64,000 nucleotides of DNA, taken from an uncultured Faecalibacterium sp. (GTDB lineage Bacteria; Bacillota; Clostridia; Oscillospirales; Ruminococcaceae). Below, piece after piece: positions 25,451-33,397 of the stretch. Each line of letters opens with the position of its first letter. Position 1 is the stretch's first letter. A model generated the notes under the pieces. It was given only the letters and a program-made list of their open reading frames with translations. It did no database searches and was not told the origin of the DNA. The stretch spans positions 12,972 to 76,971 of the forward strand of contig UQGD01000007.1 of assembly GCA_900540455.1 (NCBI GenBank). Direction: 5' to 3'. A program made the translations under genes and the position numbers.

Positions 25451-26362
25451 TTATCGCAGAGGCGTCCAGAAGTTCTCCCGGGGCATAAGGTGCATCCGGA
25501 TGTATTCCGCATAGGCCAAGACCTTGGGGTCCGCCCCTTGCACGGTCACAAAACCCAGCAGCGGCCCCTGCTGCCAGTCCAGCGGAAATACCGGGGCGTG
25601 GCCGCCGTACTGCACGGCGGGCAGAAGCAATACCGTCTCCCGGAAACCAGCGGTGCGGAACCCATGGGGGTCCACAAAATCCAGCTGGCTCTTTTGCAGG
25701 TGGGCACGGAGTGCATCCTCGTATACCGAGCTTCCCGGCAGGTTATGAAAGGCCACCTGCATCCCCAGCAGATCCTCGGCGTGGACCTTGTGCTTAGCCC
25801 AGTGCGCCAGCAGCTCGGGGGCCAAGGGCAGCCCGGCGGGCATACACAGCTCCGTTACCTGGGCAAAGGGCAAAAAATCCAGCCCAAACCGCCGGATATC
25901 CTCGTTTTCCAGCAGTGCGGCGATCTGCACTTCGCCCCGCAGCAGCGCAGCATACAGGGACTCCTTGCTGTAATACCGGACGGGGCAGGGGGCGTAGCTC
26001 TGTGCCAGCGGCAGGGCGGTGGTGAGCAGGTCCTGCCAGATCAGGATAAACTGCTCGTCCAGACAGCCGATGACCAGGCGTTTGATGTGCTGCTGGCTGA
26101 GGTGCTGGATCTGCTTGCCCTCGGCCACAGCACGGTCATACAGGTGCTGGATCTCCCGCGCACGCTCGTAAAAGCTGCGCCCGGCCTCGGTCAGGGTGGG
26201 CTGGCGTGTGCTGCGGTCGAACAGGGCAAAACCCAGCTGCCGCTCCAGGTGGCGGATCTGCTGGGATAAAGCGGATTGGGAGATGTACATGGCTTCAGCC
26301 GCTGCGGTGAAGCTCTTTTTCTCTACGATGGTCAAAAAACCCATGAGCTGACGATCGGTCAT
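25451..26362 (-). CDS. LysR-family transcriptional regulator
   Basis: A 303-residue LysR regulator. The winged HTH is at residues 1-62 (FLTIVEKKSFTAAAEAMYISQSALSQ split across helices 2-3, then LERQLGFALFDR), and the rest is the periplasmic-binding-like effector domain. It diverges from the fumarate/urocanate-reductase-like gene, which it most likely controls: the shared intergenic region holds a GTGCTTAT-N7-ATAAGCAC inverted repeat. Its own promoter overlaps that operator, so autoregulation is expected. The co-inducer, probably the reductase substrate, is unknown. Confidence 0.92.
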   Translation of the reverse strand: MTDRQLMGFLTIVEKKSFTAAAEAMYISQSALSQQIRHLERQLGFALFDRSTRQPTLTEAGRSFYERAREIQHLYDRAVAEGKQIQHLSQQHIKRLVIGCLDEQFILIWQDLLTTALPLAQSYAPCPVRYYSKESLYAALLRGEVQIAALLENEDIRRFGLDFLPFAQVTELCMPAGLPLAPELLAHWAKHKVHAEDLLGMQVAFHNLPGSSVYEDALRAHLQKSQLDFVDPHGFRTAGFRETVLLLPAVQYGGHAPVFPLDWQQGPLLGFVTVQGADPKVLAYAEYIRMHLMPRENFWTPLR

Positions 26363-26383
26363 GGCGGGGCCTCCTATAAGTTT

Positions 26384-26406
26384 GTGCTTATGATAAGTAT
26401 AAGCAC
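26384..26406. promoter_or_regulatory. probable LysR operator
   Basis: GTGCTTAT and ATAAGCAC form an 8-bp inverted repeat with a 7-bp centre. It ends 7 bp before the -35 of the plus-strand promoter, the usual LysR activation position, and overlaps the -10 of the minus-strand lysR promoter. Confidence 0.7.
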
Positions 26407-26418
26407 TTTGAATTGCAA
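26390..26418 (-). promoter_or_regulatory. promoter of the lysR gene
   Basis: On the minus strand TTGCAA (26418-26413) and TATCAT (26395-26390) have a 17-bp spacer. The -35 is the same self-complementary hexamer used by the opposite promoter. Confidence 0.6.
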
Positions 26419-26441
26419 AGACAAGTTTTTAACGATATAAT
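26413..26441 (+). promoter_or_regulatory. promoter of the flavoprotein reductase gene
   Basis: TTGCAA (26413-26418) and TATAAT (26436-26441), 17-bp spacer, 66 bases before the start codon. Confidence 0.7.
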
Positions 26442-26506
26442 AGGACATAAGGAAGGTTTGTTAAAAAATAAACCACGAATGAATAAGAAAGAAGGTTCTC
26501 TGCATC

Positions 26507-28483
26507 ATGGAAAAGATCTCTCGCAAAAGCTTTGTTCTGGGCGCTGCCGGCGCCCTGGGTCTGGGCCTGCTGACCGGCTGCGGCGGGTCGGAGGCCGCCT
26601 CCAGCAGCGCCGCTTCCAGCGAAGCAGCCGCACCCCAGAAGGAGCTGACCTTTGCAGATACCATCCGCTGGGACTCGGAGTACGATGTGGTGGTCCTGGG
26701 CATGGGCGCTTCCGGTATGGTGGCCGCTAAGACCGCTGCGGACAACGGCGCTAAGGTCGTGATCCTGGAAAAGTGCGAGGAAGGCAAGGCCGGCGGCAAC
26801 ACCAAGATCTGCGGCCAGCTGTTTGCCTATGCCAACGGCGATAAGGAGGCTGCCAAGACCTACTACAATGCCCTGGCTGCCGGCCGCTATGTGGAGCCGG
26901 AGATGGTGGACACCCTGAGCGAGGGCGTGGCGAACCTGGCCGATATCCTGGCAGACGAGTTCGGCTTTAATAAGGACGAGTACGTTGACTGGACCGGCGT
27001 CAAGGTGGGCACCACCAACCTGGGCGCTATGAGCCCGGAGTACCCGGAGATGCCCGGCAGCGAGAAGATGGGCCTGTGGACGACCCATGCCGGTGTCAGC
27101 GACAGCTTTTTGTACCAGAGCCTGAAGCAGAACGTGCTGGACCGCAGCGACGCCATTGACGTGTGGTATTCCTCCCCGGCCAAGAGCCTGATCCAGGACC
27201 CGGTCACGAAGACCATCGTGGGCGTTACGGTGGAGCGGGACGGCAAAGAGATGAACGTCCGCGCCCTGAACGGTGTCTGCCTGTGCACCGGCGGTTTTGA
27301 GTGCAACAAGGACATGGTGCAGCAGTACCTGAACATCATCAACTATGCACCCCGCGGCGGCCAGTTCAATACCGGCGACGGCATCAAGATGGCCCAGGCT
27401 GTGGGTGCAGACCTGTGGCATATGGATTGCTACGAGGGCCTGTTTGGCCTGGGCGGCGTGACCTGGCCCGTGGAGGAAGGCGTGCCCTGCGCACAGCCTG
27501 CAACCCTGGGTCAGAACGCACTGAACACCGGCGCTACCATGCTGGTGGGCACCGATGGTGACCGCTTTGTGAACGAGAGCGAGATCGTCCGCCACGGCCA
27601 CCTGTACGAGAACGGCATCTGGGAGAACCCCACCTACCCGGAGAAGGTCTGGTACATCATGGACCAGACCCAGAAGGACGAGATCGAGGCCGCTGGCCTG
27701 CTGGAGCAGGCACAGCTGGATGCTCTGACCGCCTACGACTCGGTGGAAGCACTGGCCAAGGGCACCGGCTGCAAGCCGGAGCGCCTGGCAAAGACCATCC
27801 GCAACTTCAACAGCTTTGCGAAAAACGGCGAGGATATCCTCTGCGGCCGCGACACCCAGTATATGCGTCCGTTTGACGGCAAGAAGTATTACGCCATGTA
27901 TGTGGTGTCCGGCCTGCTGAACACCCAGGGCGGCCCCAAGCGCAACCAGAACGCCGAGGTGCTGGACACCCAGGGCAACCCCATTCCCCACCTGTACGGT
28001 GCAGGCGAGTGCGGCGGCATGACCGTCTGCATGTACCAGGGCGGCACCAACATTGCCGAGTGCATCATCTTTGGCCGCATCGCTGGTAAGAACGCTGCTG
28101 CCGCTAAGCAGGCGCTGCCGGTCTATAAGCTGGAAGCTGTGGAGTCCAACCCCACCCAGCTGGGCGATATCGACGATCTGTCCGCACCGGAAGCCGAGTA
28201 CGAGGCTGGCGCAAACCAGTACATCGGCAAGGCCAACGGCATGGACGATGAGATCGTGGTGCGTGTGACCATGGACGGCGACAAGATCGCAGATGTGGAA
28301 GTGCTGCACCAGAACGAGACCCCCGGCATCGGTGTGCCTGCCGTCGAGCAGCTGCCCGAGCAGTTCATTGGCCTGGACAGCGAGGAGGCCATCAACGGCG
28401 TGGACGGCCTGTCCGGTGCTACCATCACCAGCAACGCCCTGAAGCAGGCTGTGGTAAACGCTCTGCTCCAGGCAAAGGGCTGA
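26507..28483 (+). CDS. exported flavoprotein reductase (fumarate/urocanate reductase-like) with FMN-binding domain
   Basis: A 658-residue lipoprotein flavoenzyme. The N-terminus has a Tat-like SRKSF start and a lipobox LLTGC at residues 21-25, followed by a Ser/Ala linker. Residues 60-550 form a flavocytochrome-c-type FAD domain (VVVLGMGASGMVAAKTA; EGKAGGNTKICGQ; GAGECGGMT). Residues 560-658 form an FMN-binding domain with the flavinylation motif LSGATITS near 638. Such enzymes reduce fumarate, urocanate or similar enoates outside the membrane as electron acceptors; the exact substrate is open. It is controlled by the divergent LysR gene and ends at a terminator. Confidence 0.88.
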   Translation: MEKISRKSFVLGAAGALGLGLLTGCGGSEAASSSAASSEAAAPQKELTFADTIRWDSEYDVVVLGMGASGMVAAKTAADNGAKVVILEKCEEGKAGGNTKICGQLFAYANGDKEAAKTYYNALAAGRYVEPEMVDTLSEGVANLADILADEFGFNKDEYVDWTGVKVGTTNLGAMSPEYPEMPGSEKMGLWTTHAGVSDSFLYQSLKQNVLDRSDAIDVWYSSPAKSLIQDPVTKTIVGVTVERDGKEMNVRALNGVCLCTGGFECNKDMVQQYLNIINYAPRGGQFNTGDGIKMAQAVGADLWHMDCYEGLFGLGGVTWPVEEGVPCAQPATLGQNALNTGATMLVGTDGDRFVNESEIVRHGHLYENGIWENPTYPEKVWYIMDQTQKDEIEAAGLLEQAQLDALTAYDSVEALAKGTGCKPERLAKTIRNFNSFAKNGEDILCGRDTQYMRPFDGKKYYAMYVVSGLLNTQGGPKRNQNAEVLDTQGNPIPHLYGAGECGGMTVCMYQGGTNIAECIIFGRIAGKNAAAAKQALPVYKLEAVESNPTQLGDIDDLSAPEAEYEAGANQYIGKANGMDDEIVVRVTMDGDKIADVEVLHQNETPGIGVPAVEQLPEQFIGLDSEEAINGVDGLSGATITSNALKQAVVNALLQAKG

Positions 28484-28514
28484 GAAGCAGAATGATCTGT
28501 TCTGAATGATCCTT

Positions 28515-28550
28515 CCCCTCACCGGGTCTTTCCCGGCGGGGGGATTTTTT
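28515..28550 (+). terminator. intrinsic terminator
   Basis: CCCCTCACCGGG pairs with CCCGGCGGGGGG (one mismatch), followed by TTTTTT at 28545-28550. Confidence 0.8.
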
Positions 28551-28578
28551 GCGCAGTGCAGCGGGGAAAACCGGCCTA

Positions 28579-28601
28579 CCCGTCGTTTTGTGTTAGAAAA
28601 A
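28579..28601. promoter_or_regulatory. 23-bp shared element in front of the peptide gene
   Basis: This stretch (it starts CCCGTCGTTTTG and ends TGTTAGAAAAA) is identical over 23 bases to 29869-29891 in front of the ABC exporter. Identity at two promoters of one cassette suggests a regulator-binding site. Here it lies about 90 bases before the peptide start codon. Confidence 0.65.
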
Positions 28602-28604
28602 AAG

Positions 28605-28629
28605 AACACAGGCCGATATGGTCTGTGTT
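28605..28629. promoter_or_regulatory. inverted repeat upstream of the peptide gene
   Basis: AACACAG and CTGTGTT, 7-bp arms with an 11-bp centre, directly after the shared element. It may be a second operator or a leader hairpin. Confidence 0.4.
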
Positions 28630-28689
28630 GCTTTGTCGTGGTATCCTTTTGTTGTCGCAAATCAATAAAAAACGAAAGGATGGAACGAT

Positions 28690-28884
28690 ATGAAGCGTAT
28701 CTTTGCATTTTTGGCCTCGGCGGTGCTGGCGTGCAGCCTGTTGGCCGCCCCCTGCTTTGCCGCAGAGCCGGAGACCCTGCCCGTGTCGCTGCCCGGCGTG
28801 ACCGACCCGGAGCAGCCGGAGCCGGACGTCTACTATCCGGTAATGCCTATGGATGTACAGAAGCCTGGTGGGGATGTGGCCTAA
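28690..28884 (+). CDS. small secreted peptide, candidate signalling-peptide precursor
   Basis: A 64-residue protein with a clear signal peptide: KR near the start, a hydrophobic core over residues 5-20, and an AXA-type cleavage site (PCFAA, before EPETL). The remaining 39 residues are Pro- and acid-rich with no cysteines in the mature part. AAAGGATGG lies before the ATG. Its stop overlaps the stop of the converging TPR regulator by two bases, with no terminator between. Size and layout recall Phr-like pheromone precursors, whose C-terminal pieces are imported and bind TPR regulators; this role is inference. Confidence 0.6.
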   Translation: MKRIFAFLASAVLACSLLAAPCFAAEPETLPVSLPGVTDPEQPEPDVYYPVMPMDVQKPGGDVA

Positions 28885-29798
28885 TCTTGAAAGACTAACC
28901 CGAGGTACTCTTTGGCCTCTTTTCTTGTGATATCCAGATTCTCCTTGTTTCCTATAAGCTCACACAAATAATATGCCTGACGGTACGCTTTTGCACTTTC
29001 GTTTGTTCTTCCAAGAAAGAAGCAGCACTCTGCATAGATTTCCAGGAAGCCAGAAAGGAACTGATAGTGCCCATACTGGATACAAGCGTCCTGCCCTTCT
29101 TTGGCGAGTGCAGCACCTTCCTCATAGCGCCCGCATAGGTCTAAAACCCGAGCATAATTATAGAGGACCAAAGGCAACACCCCGATCAATGTTATGGTTT
29201 CTTTAAAATGCTTGCGCACATATCGAAGCAGCTGATAGTAAATTTCAGCTGCTTTTTTGTTTTGTCCATCATCCGAGTATGCGAGCCCGATCTGGTTGAT
29301 AATTGTGATTTCGTCTTTTGTATAAAGGAAACTTTCTATATTTTCCAAATCAAAGCGGGGTACAGTCAGCCGGATGGCCTGCATCAGCAGCGTGATCTGT
29401 TCCATCGGCGTATAGCGTCCCTCCAACCGCCCCAGCAGTACTCTGGAACGCAGGGCAAATTGCTGTGCGATCTGGTCATCTGGGGCTGCCAGAGCTTCAA
29501 ACTGGGCCAGTTTCTCAAAACCTTCGGCTACCTGCTCGGTCACATTGCAGGCAACGATCTCCTTTTGCAGGGCTTCCATTTCCAGCTCGTTTTTGCTCAG
29601 CAAGGCAAAATAGCGGTCATCCGGCAGGCTCAGCCGCTGTAAAAGGGCGTTGATCCGGTTGCGGCTGGGGGTCTGCTTGCCGTTTTCCAGCCGGGAAAGG
29701 GTCATGGGTTCGCAGATGCCATCGCAGAGCTGCTCCTGGGTCAGACCCAGATCCAGCCGCTTCTGCTTGATGTAATCTCCTAAAAAGAAATTTTGCAT
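28881..29798 (-). CDS. XRE-family regulator with TPR-like domain, part of the peptide cassette
   Basis: A 305-residue regulator. Residues 4-65 form an XRE HTH (GDYIKQKRLDLGLTQEQL; MTLSRLENGKQTPSRNR), followed by about 230 residues of TPR-like helical repeats as in PlcR/Rgg/ComR proteins. It is a paralogue of the regulator at 5.9 kb. The ATG at 29798 has AAGGAG eight bases upstream, better than the TTG two codons earlier. The HTH-encoding part has host-like composition, while the last 155 or so codons are AT-rich, so the gene looks mosaic. It converges on the peptide gene and diverges from the ABC exporter. Confidence 0.82.
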   Translation of the reverse strand: MQNFFLGDYIKQKRLDLGLTQEQLCDGICEPMTLSRLENGKQTPSRNRINALLQRLSLPDDRYFALLSKNELEMEALQKEIVACNVTEQVAEGFEKLAQFEALAAPDDQIAQQFALRSRVLLGRLEGRYTPMEQITLLMQAIRLTVPRFDLENIESFLYTKDEITIINQIGLAYSDDGQNKKAAEIYYQLLRYVRKHFKETITLIGVLPLVLYNYARVLDLCGRYEEGAALAKEGQDACIQYGHYQFLSGFLEIYAECCFFLGRTNESAKAYRQAYYLCELIGNKENLDITRKEAKEYLGLVFQD

Positions 29799-29832
29799 AG
29801 ACAACGCTCCTTTTATATGAACTTGTGCAAAT

Positions 29833-29841
29833 AGTATAGCA
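29833..29841 (-). promoter_or_regulatory. extended -10 promoter of the TPR regulator
   Basis: Minus-strand TGCTATACT gives an extended -10 (TGn-TATACT) about 35 bases before the start codon. No good -35 is seen, as is usual for extended -10 promoters. Confidence 0.5.
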
Positions 29842-29868
29842 TATTTTGGAACTCTTCGCCAGCATCCG

Positions 29869-29891
29869 CCCGTCGTTTTGTGTTAGAAAAA
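29869..29891. promoter_or_regulatory. 23-bp shared element between regulator and exporter
   Basis: Exact second copy of the element at 28579-28601. Here it continues into CAACGA, giving TCGTT...AACGA ends like an imperfect operator. It lies 34 bases upstream of the exporter -35 and upstream of the regulator promoter, so it could serve either. Confidence 0.65.
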
Positions 29892-29925
29892 CAACGAATT
29901 TTTGATGATATGAAAGATGTTTTGC

Positions 29926-29954
29926 TTGACGAAGAAGGTAAGGGGTGCTTTAAT
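29926..29954 (+). promoter_or_regulatory. promoter of the ABC exporter
   Basis: TTGACG (29926-29931) and TTTAAT (29949-29954), 17-bp spacer, leaving a leader of about 80 bases. Confidence 0.5.
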
Positions 29955-30038
29955 ATGGCTTGCAGAAAAACAAATGTGCCATATAAAACTGGATGGTGCT
30001 ATGGTTGGTGAGAAATAATTGATAGAAAAGGAGCCGGT

Positions 30039-31661
30039 ATGTTTTTTTATCTAAAAAAATTCTGGAAAGTCAATCTATTGGCTGTCCTGTTTCAGATGTT
30101 TCAGAATAGCGGAAGAGTCATATGGAGTTTGCTGATGATCCTGCTGTTTCAACAGGTTATTGAGCTGAATTTTAAGGGAGTTGTGTTCTTTTGCGTCATT
30201 GAACTGGTCGTAAGCGGGGGAAGAAATGTTTGCAGCTCACTTTCTTCCTATTTTCAAAGCGAGGCGATCCGGCGCATGAATGATCAGCTTCGACAGGATA
30301 TGGCAGCCTCCTTGCTGAATAAAAGTTACAAGGAATATCACTTGCAGGAAAACGGAGCGTATTTGTCTCAGTTTACGAATGATGTTAACCAAATTGAGCA
30401 GCTGGCATGGAAGAATTTTTACACAGTAGTTGGCCTGGCTGTGGAAGTGGCTCTCAGTGTCTTGGCATTGGCTGCGCTGCATTGGTCTATTTTACTTGGT
30501 GCACTTTTTACCGCTGCTGTGATGATCTTGTTGCCGAAATTGTTTAAGAAAAAGTTGGAGACGCTGAGCAGGGAGTTTACCAAAGCACAAGAAACAGCAG
30601 TTGGAAAATTAAAAGATCTTCTGGCAGGATATGATGTTTTGTGCTTTTTTGATCGCAGGCAATTCTTCTCCAAAAGTATCTATGACAGCAGCGAGCAAAT
30701 GGAAAAACCGCATTGCCGCCAGCAGTGGGTCCAAACAAGCATTGGAAACGGATTGGATTATATAAGCACGATCATTCAGGTGGGACTTTTTGCATGGATC
30801 AGCTTCCTTTCGATCCAAGGCGTCATTATTCAGTCTGCGGCTGCTGGAGGCGGCAATTTGTGCGGCAGTGTTTATGGCGGTCTATGCCAAATCATCAGGC
30901 TTCAACTCTCCTTTTCTGCCAGCAAGCCCTATTTTGATAAGATCACCGTCCATGCAGGCGAGGTGTCTCAGTCTGAGTCCCGTCTGCCCGCCCTGCAGCA
31001 GGGCATCACGGTGGAGGATGTGTCGTTTTGTTATGACGAAAAGAAGCCCGTCCTGGTCCATATGGATGCGCAGTTCAAAAAAGGCTGCAAATATGCCCTT
31101 ACTGGTCCTTCGGGCTGCGGCAAGAGCACGCTGCTGAAGATCCTGCTGGGCTGGCTGCCGGAGTATCGGGGGACCGTGCGTTATGATGGGCAGGATGTGC
31201 GGGCGTTTACCCCCGAGCAGCTGCAGCAGCAGATGAGCTACATCGAGCAGGATGTGTTCCTGTTCAATACCACCATCCGGGAGAATATCACCCTGGGCGA
31301 GACATTTACCGAGGAACAGTTGGAAAAAGCCCTGCGGGACAGCGCCCTGGCAGGGGACCTGGCCCAGATGCCCCAAGGGCTGGATACCCCGGTGGGGGAG
31401 GAGGGCAGCGCCCTTTCCGGCGGACAGAAACAGCGTGTGGCCATTGCCCGTGCGCTGATCCATGACCGCAGCATCCTGCTGGTGGATGAGGGCACCAGTG
31501 CCCTGGACCAGAAAAATGCCGATATCGTGGAAAAGAGCCTGCTGTCCAACCCGGACCTGACCCTGATCCTTATCAGCCACCACCTCAGCGAGCAGCGTAA
31601 GGCCCAGTTTGACCAGGTGTACCAGCTCACACCCGCCTGCGCAGAGTGCGAGACCCCGTAA
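30039..31661 (+). CDS. ABC transporter, fused permease and ATP-binding protein (exporter type)
   Basis: A 540-residue half-transporter. Residues 1-300 hold the membrane domain with about six helices; residues 320-540 form the ATPase with Walker A GPSGCGKST near 356, signature LSGGQKQR near 458, Walker B ILLVDEG and the His switch ISHH. This layout exports peptides, lipids or drugs. The first 300 codons are AT-rich with codon use unlike the host, whereas the ATPase half is GC-rich, as if two origins were joined near 30.95 kb. The frame is continuous through the junction. It diverges from the TPR regulator and is a candidate exporter for the small secreted peptide or a bacteriocin-like product. 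Confidence 0.88.
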   Translation: MFFYLKKFWKVNLLAVLFQMFQNSGRVIWSLLMILLFQQVIELNFKGVVFFCVIELVVSGGRNVCSSLSSYFQSEAIRRMNDQLRQDMAASLLNKSYKEYHLQENGAYLSQFTNDVNQIEQLAWKNFYTVVGLAVEVALSVLALAALHWSILLGALFTAAVMILLPKLFKKKLETLSREFTKAQETAVGKLKDLLAGYDVLCFFDRRQFFSKSIYDSSEQMEKPHCRQQWVQTSIGNGLDYISTIIQVGLFAWISFLSIQGVIIQSAAAGGGNLCGSVYGGLCQIIRLQLSFSASKPYFDKITVHAGEVSQSESRLPALQQGITVEDVSFCYDEKKPVLVHMDAQFKKGCKYALTGPSGCGKSTLLKILLGWLPEYRGTVRYDGQDVRAFTPEQLQQQMSYIEQDVFLFNTTIRENITLGETFTEEQLEKALRDSALAGDLAQMPQGLDTPVGEEGSALSGGQKQRVAIARALIHDRSILLVDEGTSALDQKNADIVEKSLLSNPDLTLILISHHLSEQRKAQFDQVYQLTPACAECETP

Positions 31662-31682
31662 GCTGGTGCTGAAAATAACAAA

Positions 31683-31720
31683 ACGCACAGGAGAGCGCCC
31701 GGCCTCCCTGTGCGTTTTTT
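31683..31720 (+). terminator. intrinsic terminator of the exporter
   Basis: ACGCACAGG pairs with CCTGTGCGT, followed by TTTTT. Confidence 0.85.
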
Positions 31721-31730
31721 GCTGCAAAGA

Positions 31731-31768
31731 AAAACCCACGAGGAATCTTACGATTCTTCGTGGGTTTT
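31731..31768. terminator. terminator of tRNA-Lys
   Basis: A long stem with AAAACCCACGA on one side and TCGTGGGTTTT on the other, directly adjoining the tRNA 3' end. It is T-rich on the minus strand. Confidence 0.85.
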
Positions 31769-31844
31769 TGGTGCGCTCGTGGGAACTCGAATCCCAGGCC
31801 CTCTGATTAAAAGTCAGATGCTCTACCGACTGAGCTACGAGCGC
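31769..31844 (-). tRNA. tRNA-Lys (TTT)
   Basis: A 76-base cloverleaf with encoded CCA. Acceptor GCGCTCG pairs with CGAGCGC, anticodon stem TCTGA/TCAGA encloses loop CTTTTAA, anticodon TTT. It reads lysine AAR codons. Confidence 0.97.
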
Positions 31845-32070
31845 TTATAAACAGTATAACGATACTGCCGGAATATCATACCATATTTCTGCGGAAAAAG
31901 CAAGCCCTATGGATAAAAAAGTGCGCATTTGCGCTGCCGGCAGGCCAGAAGCAGGCGGCAGCGGCGGCGGGGACACGGCAGCGGGTGCAAAATGCAGGGG
32001 AGATTTTTCTCGAATAAGCGGAGAAAACCTCGGTTTTTCGCCGGGCAGCGCCTGCGAGGGGAAAACCCCC

Positions 32071-32099
32071 TTTACAAATCTTGTGTAAACCGCTACAAT
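32071..32099 (+). promoter_or_regulatory. promoter of the DUF3048 pair
   Basis: TTTACA (32071-32076) and TACAAT (32094-32099), 17-bp spacer, 90 bases before the start. The rest of the 31.85-32.19 kb gap is GC-rich with no gene or RNA that I can recognise. Confidence 0.6.
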
Positions 32100-32188
32100 C
32101 AACCTAGGATCATTTGCATTTTCTTACAGCAGCGCCTGCCGGTCTTTTCTGCCAGGGCTGCGAGGGGATATAGAGGAGGTCTTTTTCC

Positions 32189-33373
32189 ATGAAGATTTCG
32201 CGTCGGCTGATGCTTCGGCTGTCCGGTTTGGGCGCTACCACCATGGCTCTGATGGGCTGTGCCGGGCAGGGCGAGGGATTTCTGGCCTGGCTGGAGGGGC
32301 TGTTCCCCTCTGCATCTGTGCCGGGCACACCGGCGCAGCCCGGCGCGCCGGAGGCGTCCGCCCCGGTGCAGCCTGCGCTGCCCCCTTACAACGCCGACCC
32401 GCTGACCGGTGAGGCCCGCCGCACCGATGGGCGGATCGTGGGGGTCATGGTCAACAACATCTGCAACTCCCGCCGCCAGAATGCCCGTCCGCAGCGGGGC
32501 ATTGGGGCCGCCGATCTGCTGATCGAGAGCCGGGTGGAAGGGGGCATCACCCGGCTGTGCGCAGTCTACCACGACGTGGACGCCATCCCGGAGGTGGGGC
32601 CGGTGCGCTCCGGCCGGGACCAGTTTTTGCAGCTGCTGATGCCCTGGCAGGCCCTGTACTGCCACGATGGAGAAAGCGAAGCCTGCACCAAGTTTGTCAG
32701 CGTATACGACTACGCGGGCCTGAACCTGGGCGGCAAGGGCTATTTTGGCACGCCGGTCCACCCGCTGACCGCCCATCGGGACCCCCGTGGCGGCGAGGTG
32801 GCCTATGAGCATACCGAGTTCACCTCCGGCAAGGAGATCCGCTCCTCGGCAAAGCAGGCGGGCATGGGGCTGAGCTACCCGTATGAGGAGACCTTCTTCC
32901 GCTTTGCGGATTACCGCACCGGGGCCGAAAACACCCTGGAAGGGATGCCGGAAGCCCAGCAGGTGGAGATCACCCACGCAGCCAAGGAGCGCTACAAGAC
33001 CCAGTTCCACTATGATCCGCAGACCCGGCAGTACAAAATGAGCATGTACAGCCCGGCGGCCTCTGCCTGGCAGCACACGGTGGACGAGCTTACCGGCCAG
33101 CAGCTGGGGTTTGACAACCTGGCGGTCTGCTTTGCCCCCATTGCGCCCTATCCTGGGGATGCCGGGGATGTGCAGCAGGTGCAGTATATCCAGGGCGGCG
33201 AGGCGCTGCTGTTTACCCGCGGACGGGTGCAGACCGGTTACTGGCAGAAAGCTTCCCCCCAGCATCCGCTGTATCTGTGTGCAGAGGATGGCACTCAGCT
33301 TTGCTTCAACCGGGGCAAAAGCTATCTGGCGATCGTAGATGAGGACGAGCGGGCTGGTTTTGCCTGGCAGTAA
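32189..33373 (+). CDS. DUF3048 (YerB-like) lipoprotein
   Basis: A 394-residue exported lipoprotein. The N-terminus has ISRRLMLRL, a twin-arginine motif, and lipobox ALMGC at residues 21-25, followed by a Pro/Ala-rich linker to residue 70. The DUF3048 domain begins with VGVMVNNICNSRRQNARPQRGIG, written here in parts: RIVGVMVNN and ARPQRG; it continues with the family block EVGPVRSGRD near 133. YerB-type proteins are cell-surface proteins of unknown activity. It is followed 24 bases later by a diverged DUF3048 paralogue. Confidence 0.85.
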   Translation: MKISRRLMLRLSGLGATTMALMGCAGQGEGFLAWLEGLFPSASVPGTPAQPGAPEASAPVQPALPPYNADPLTGEARRTDGRIVGVMVNNICNSRRQNARPQRGIGAADLLIESRVEGGITRLCAVYHDVDAIPEVGPVRSGRDQFLQLLMPWQALYCHDGESEACTKFVSVYDYAGLNLGGKGYFGTPVHPLTAHRDPRGGEVAYEHTEFTSGKEIRSSAKQAGMGLSYPYEETFFRFADYRTGAENTLEGMPEAQQVEITHAAKERYKTQFHYDPQTRQYKMSMYSPAASAWQHTVDELTGQQLGFDNLAVCFAPIAPYPGDAGDVQQVQYIQGGEALLFTRGRVQTGYWQKASPQHPLYLCAEDGTQLCFNRGKSYLAIVDEDERAGFAWQ

Positions 33374-33397
33374 GCCCGTCCCACCGAAGGAGATAAG

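Noticed and set aside
29371..29798. Reading the TPR regulator as a phage repressor
   Set aside because: No integrase, operator array or other phage gene is near, and the length with TPR-like repeats fits RRNPP regulators better.
30780..30960. Possible frameshift in the ABC exporter near the end of the membrane domain
   Set aside because: Another frame is open here, but the main frame continues into NLCGSVYGG and then the ATPase domain in the expected order, so the gene is read as intact.
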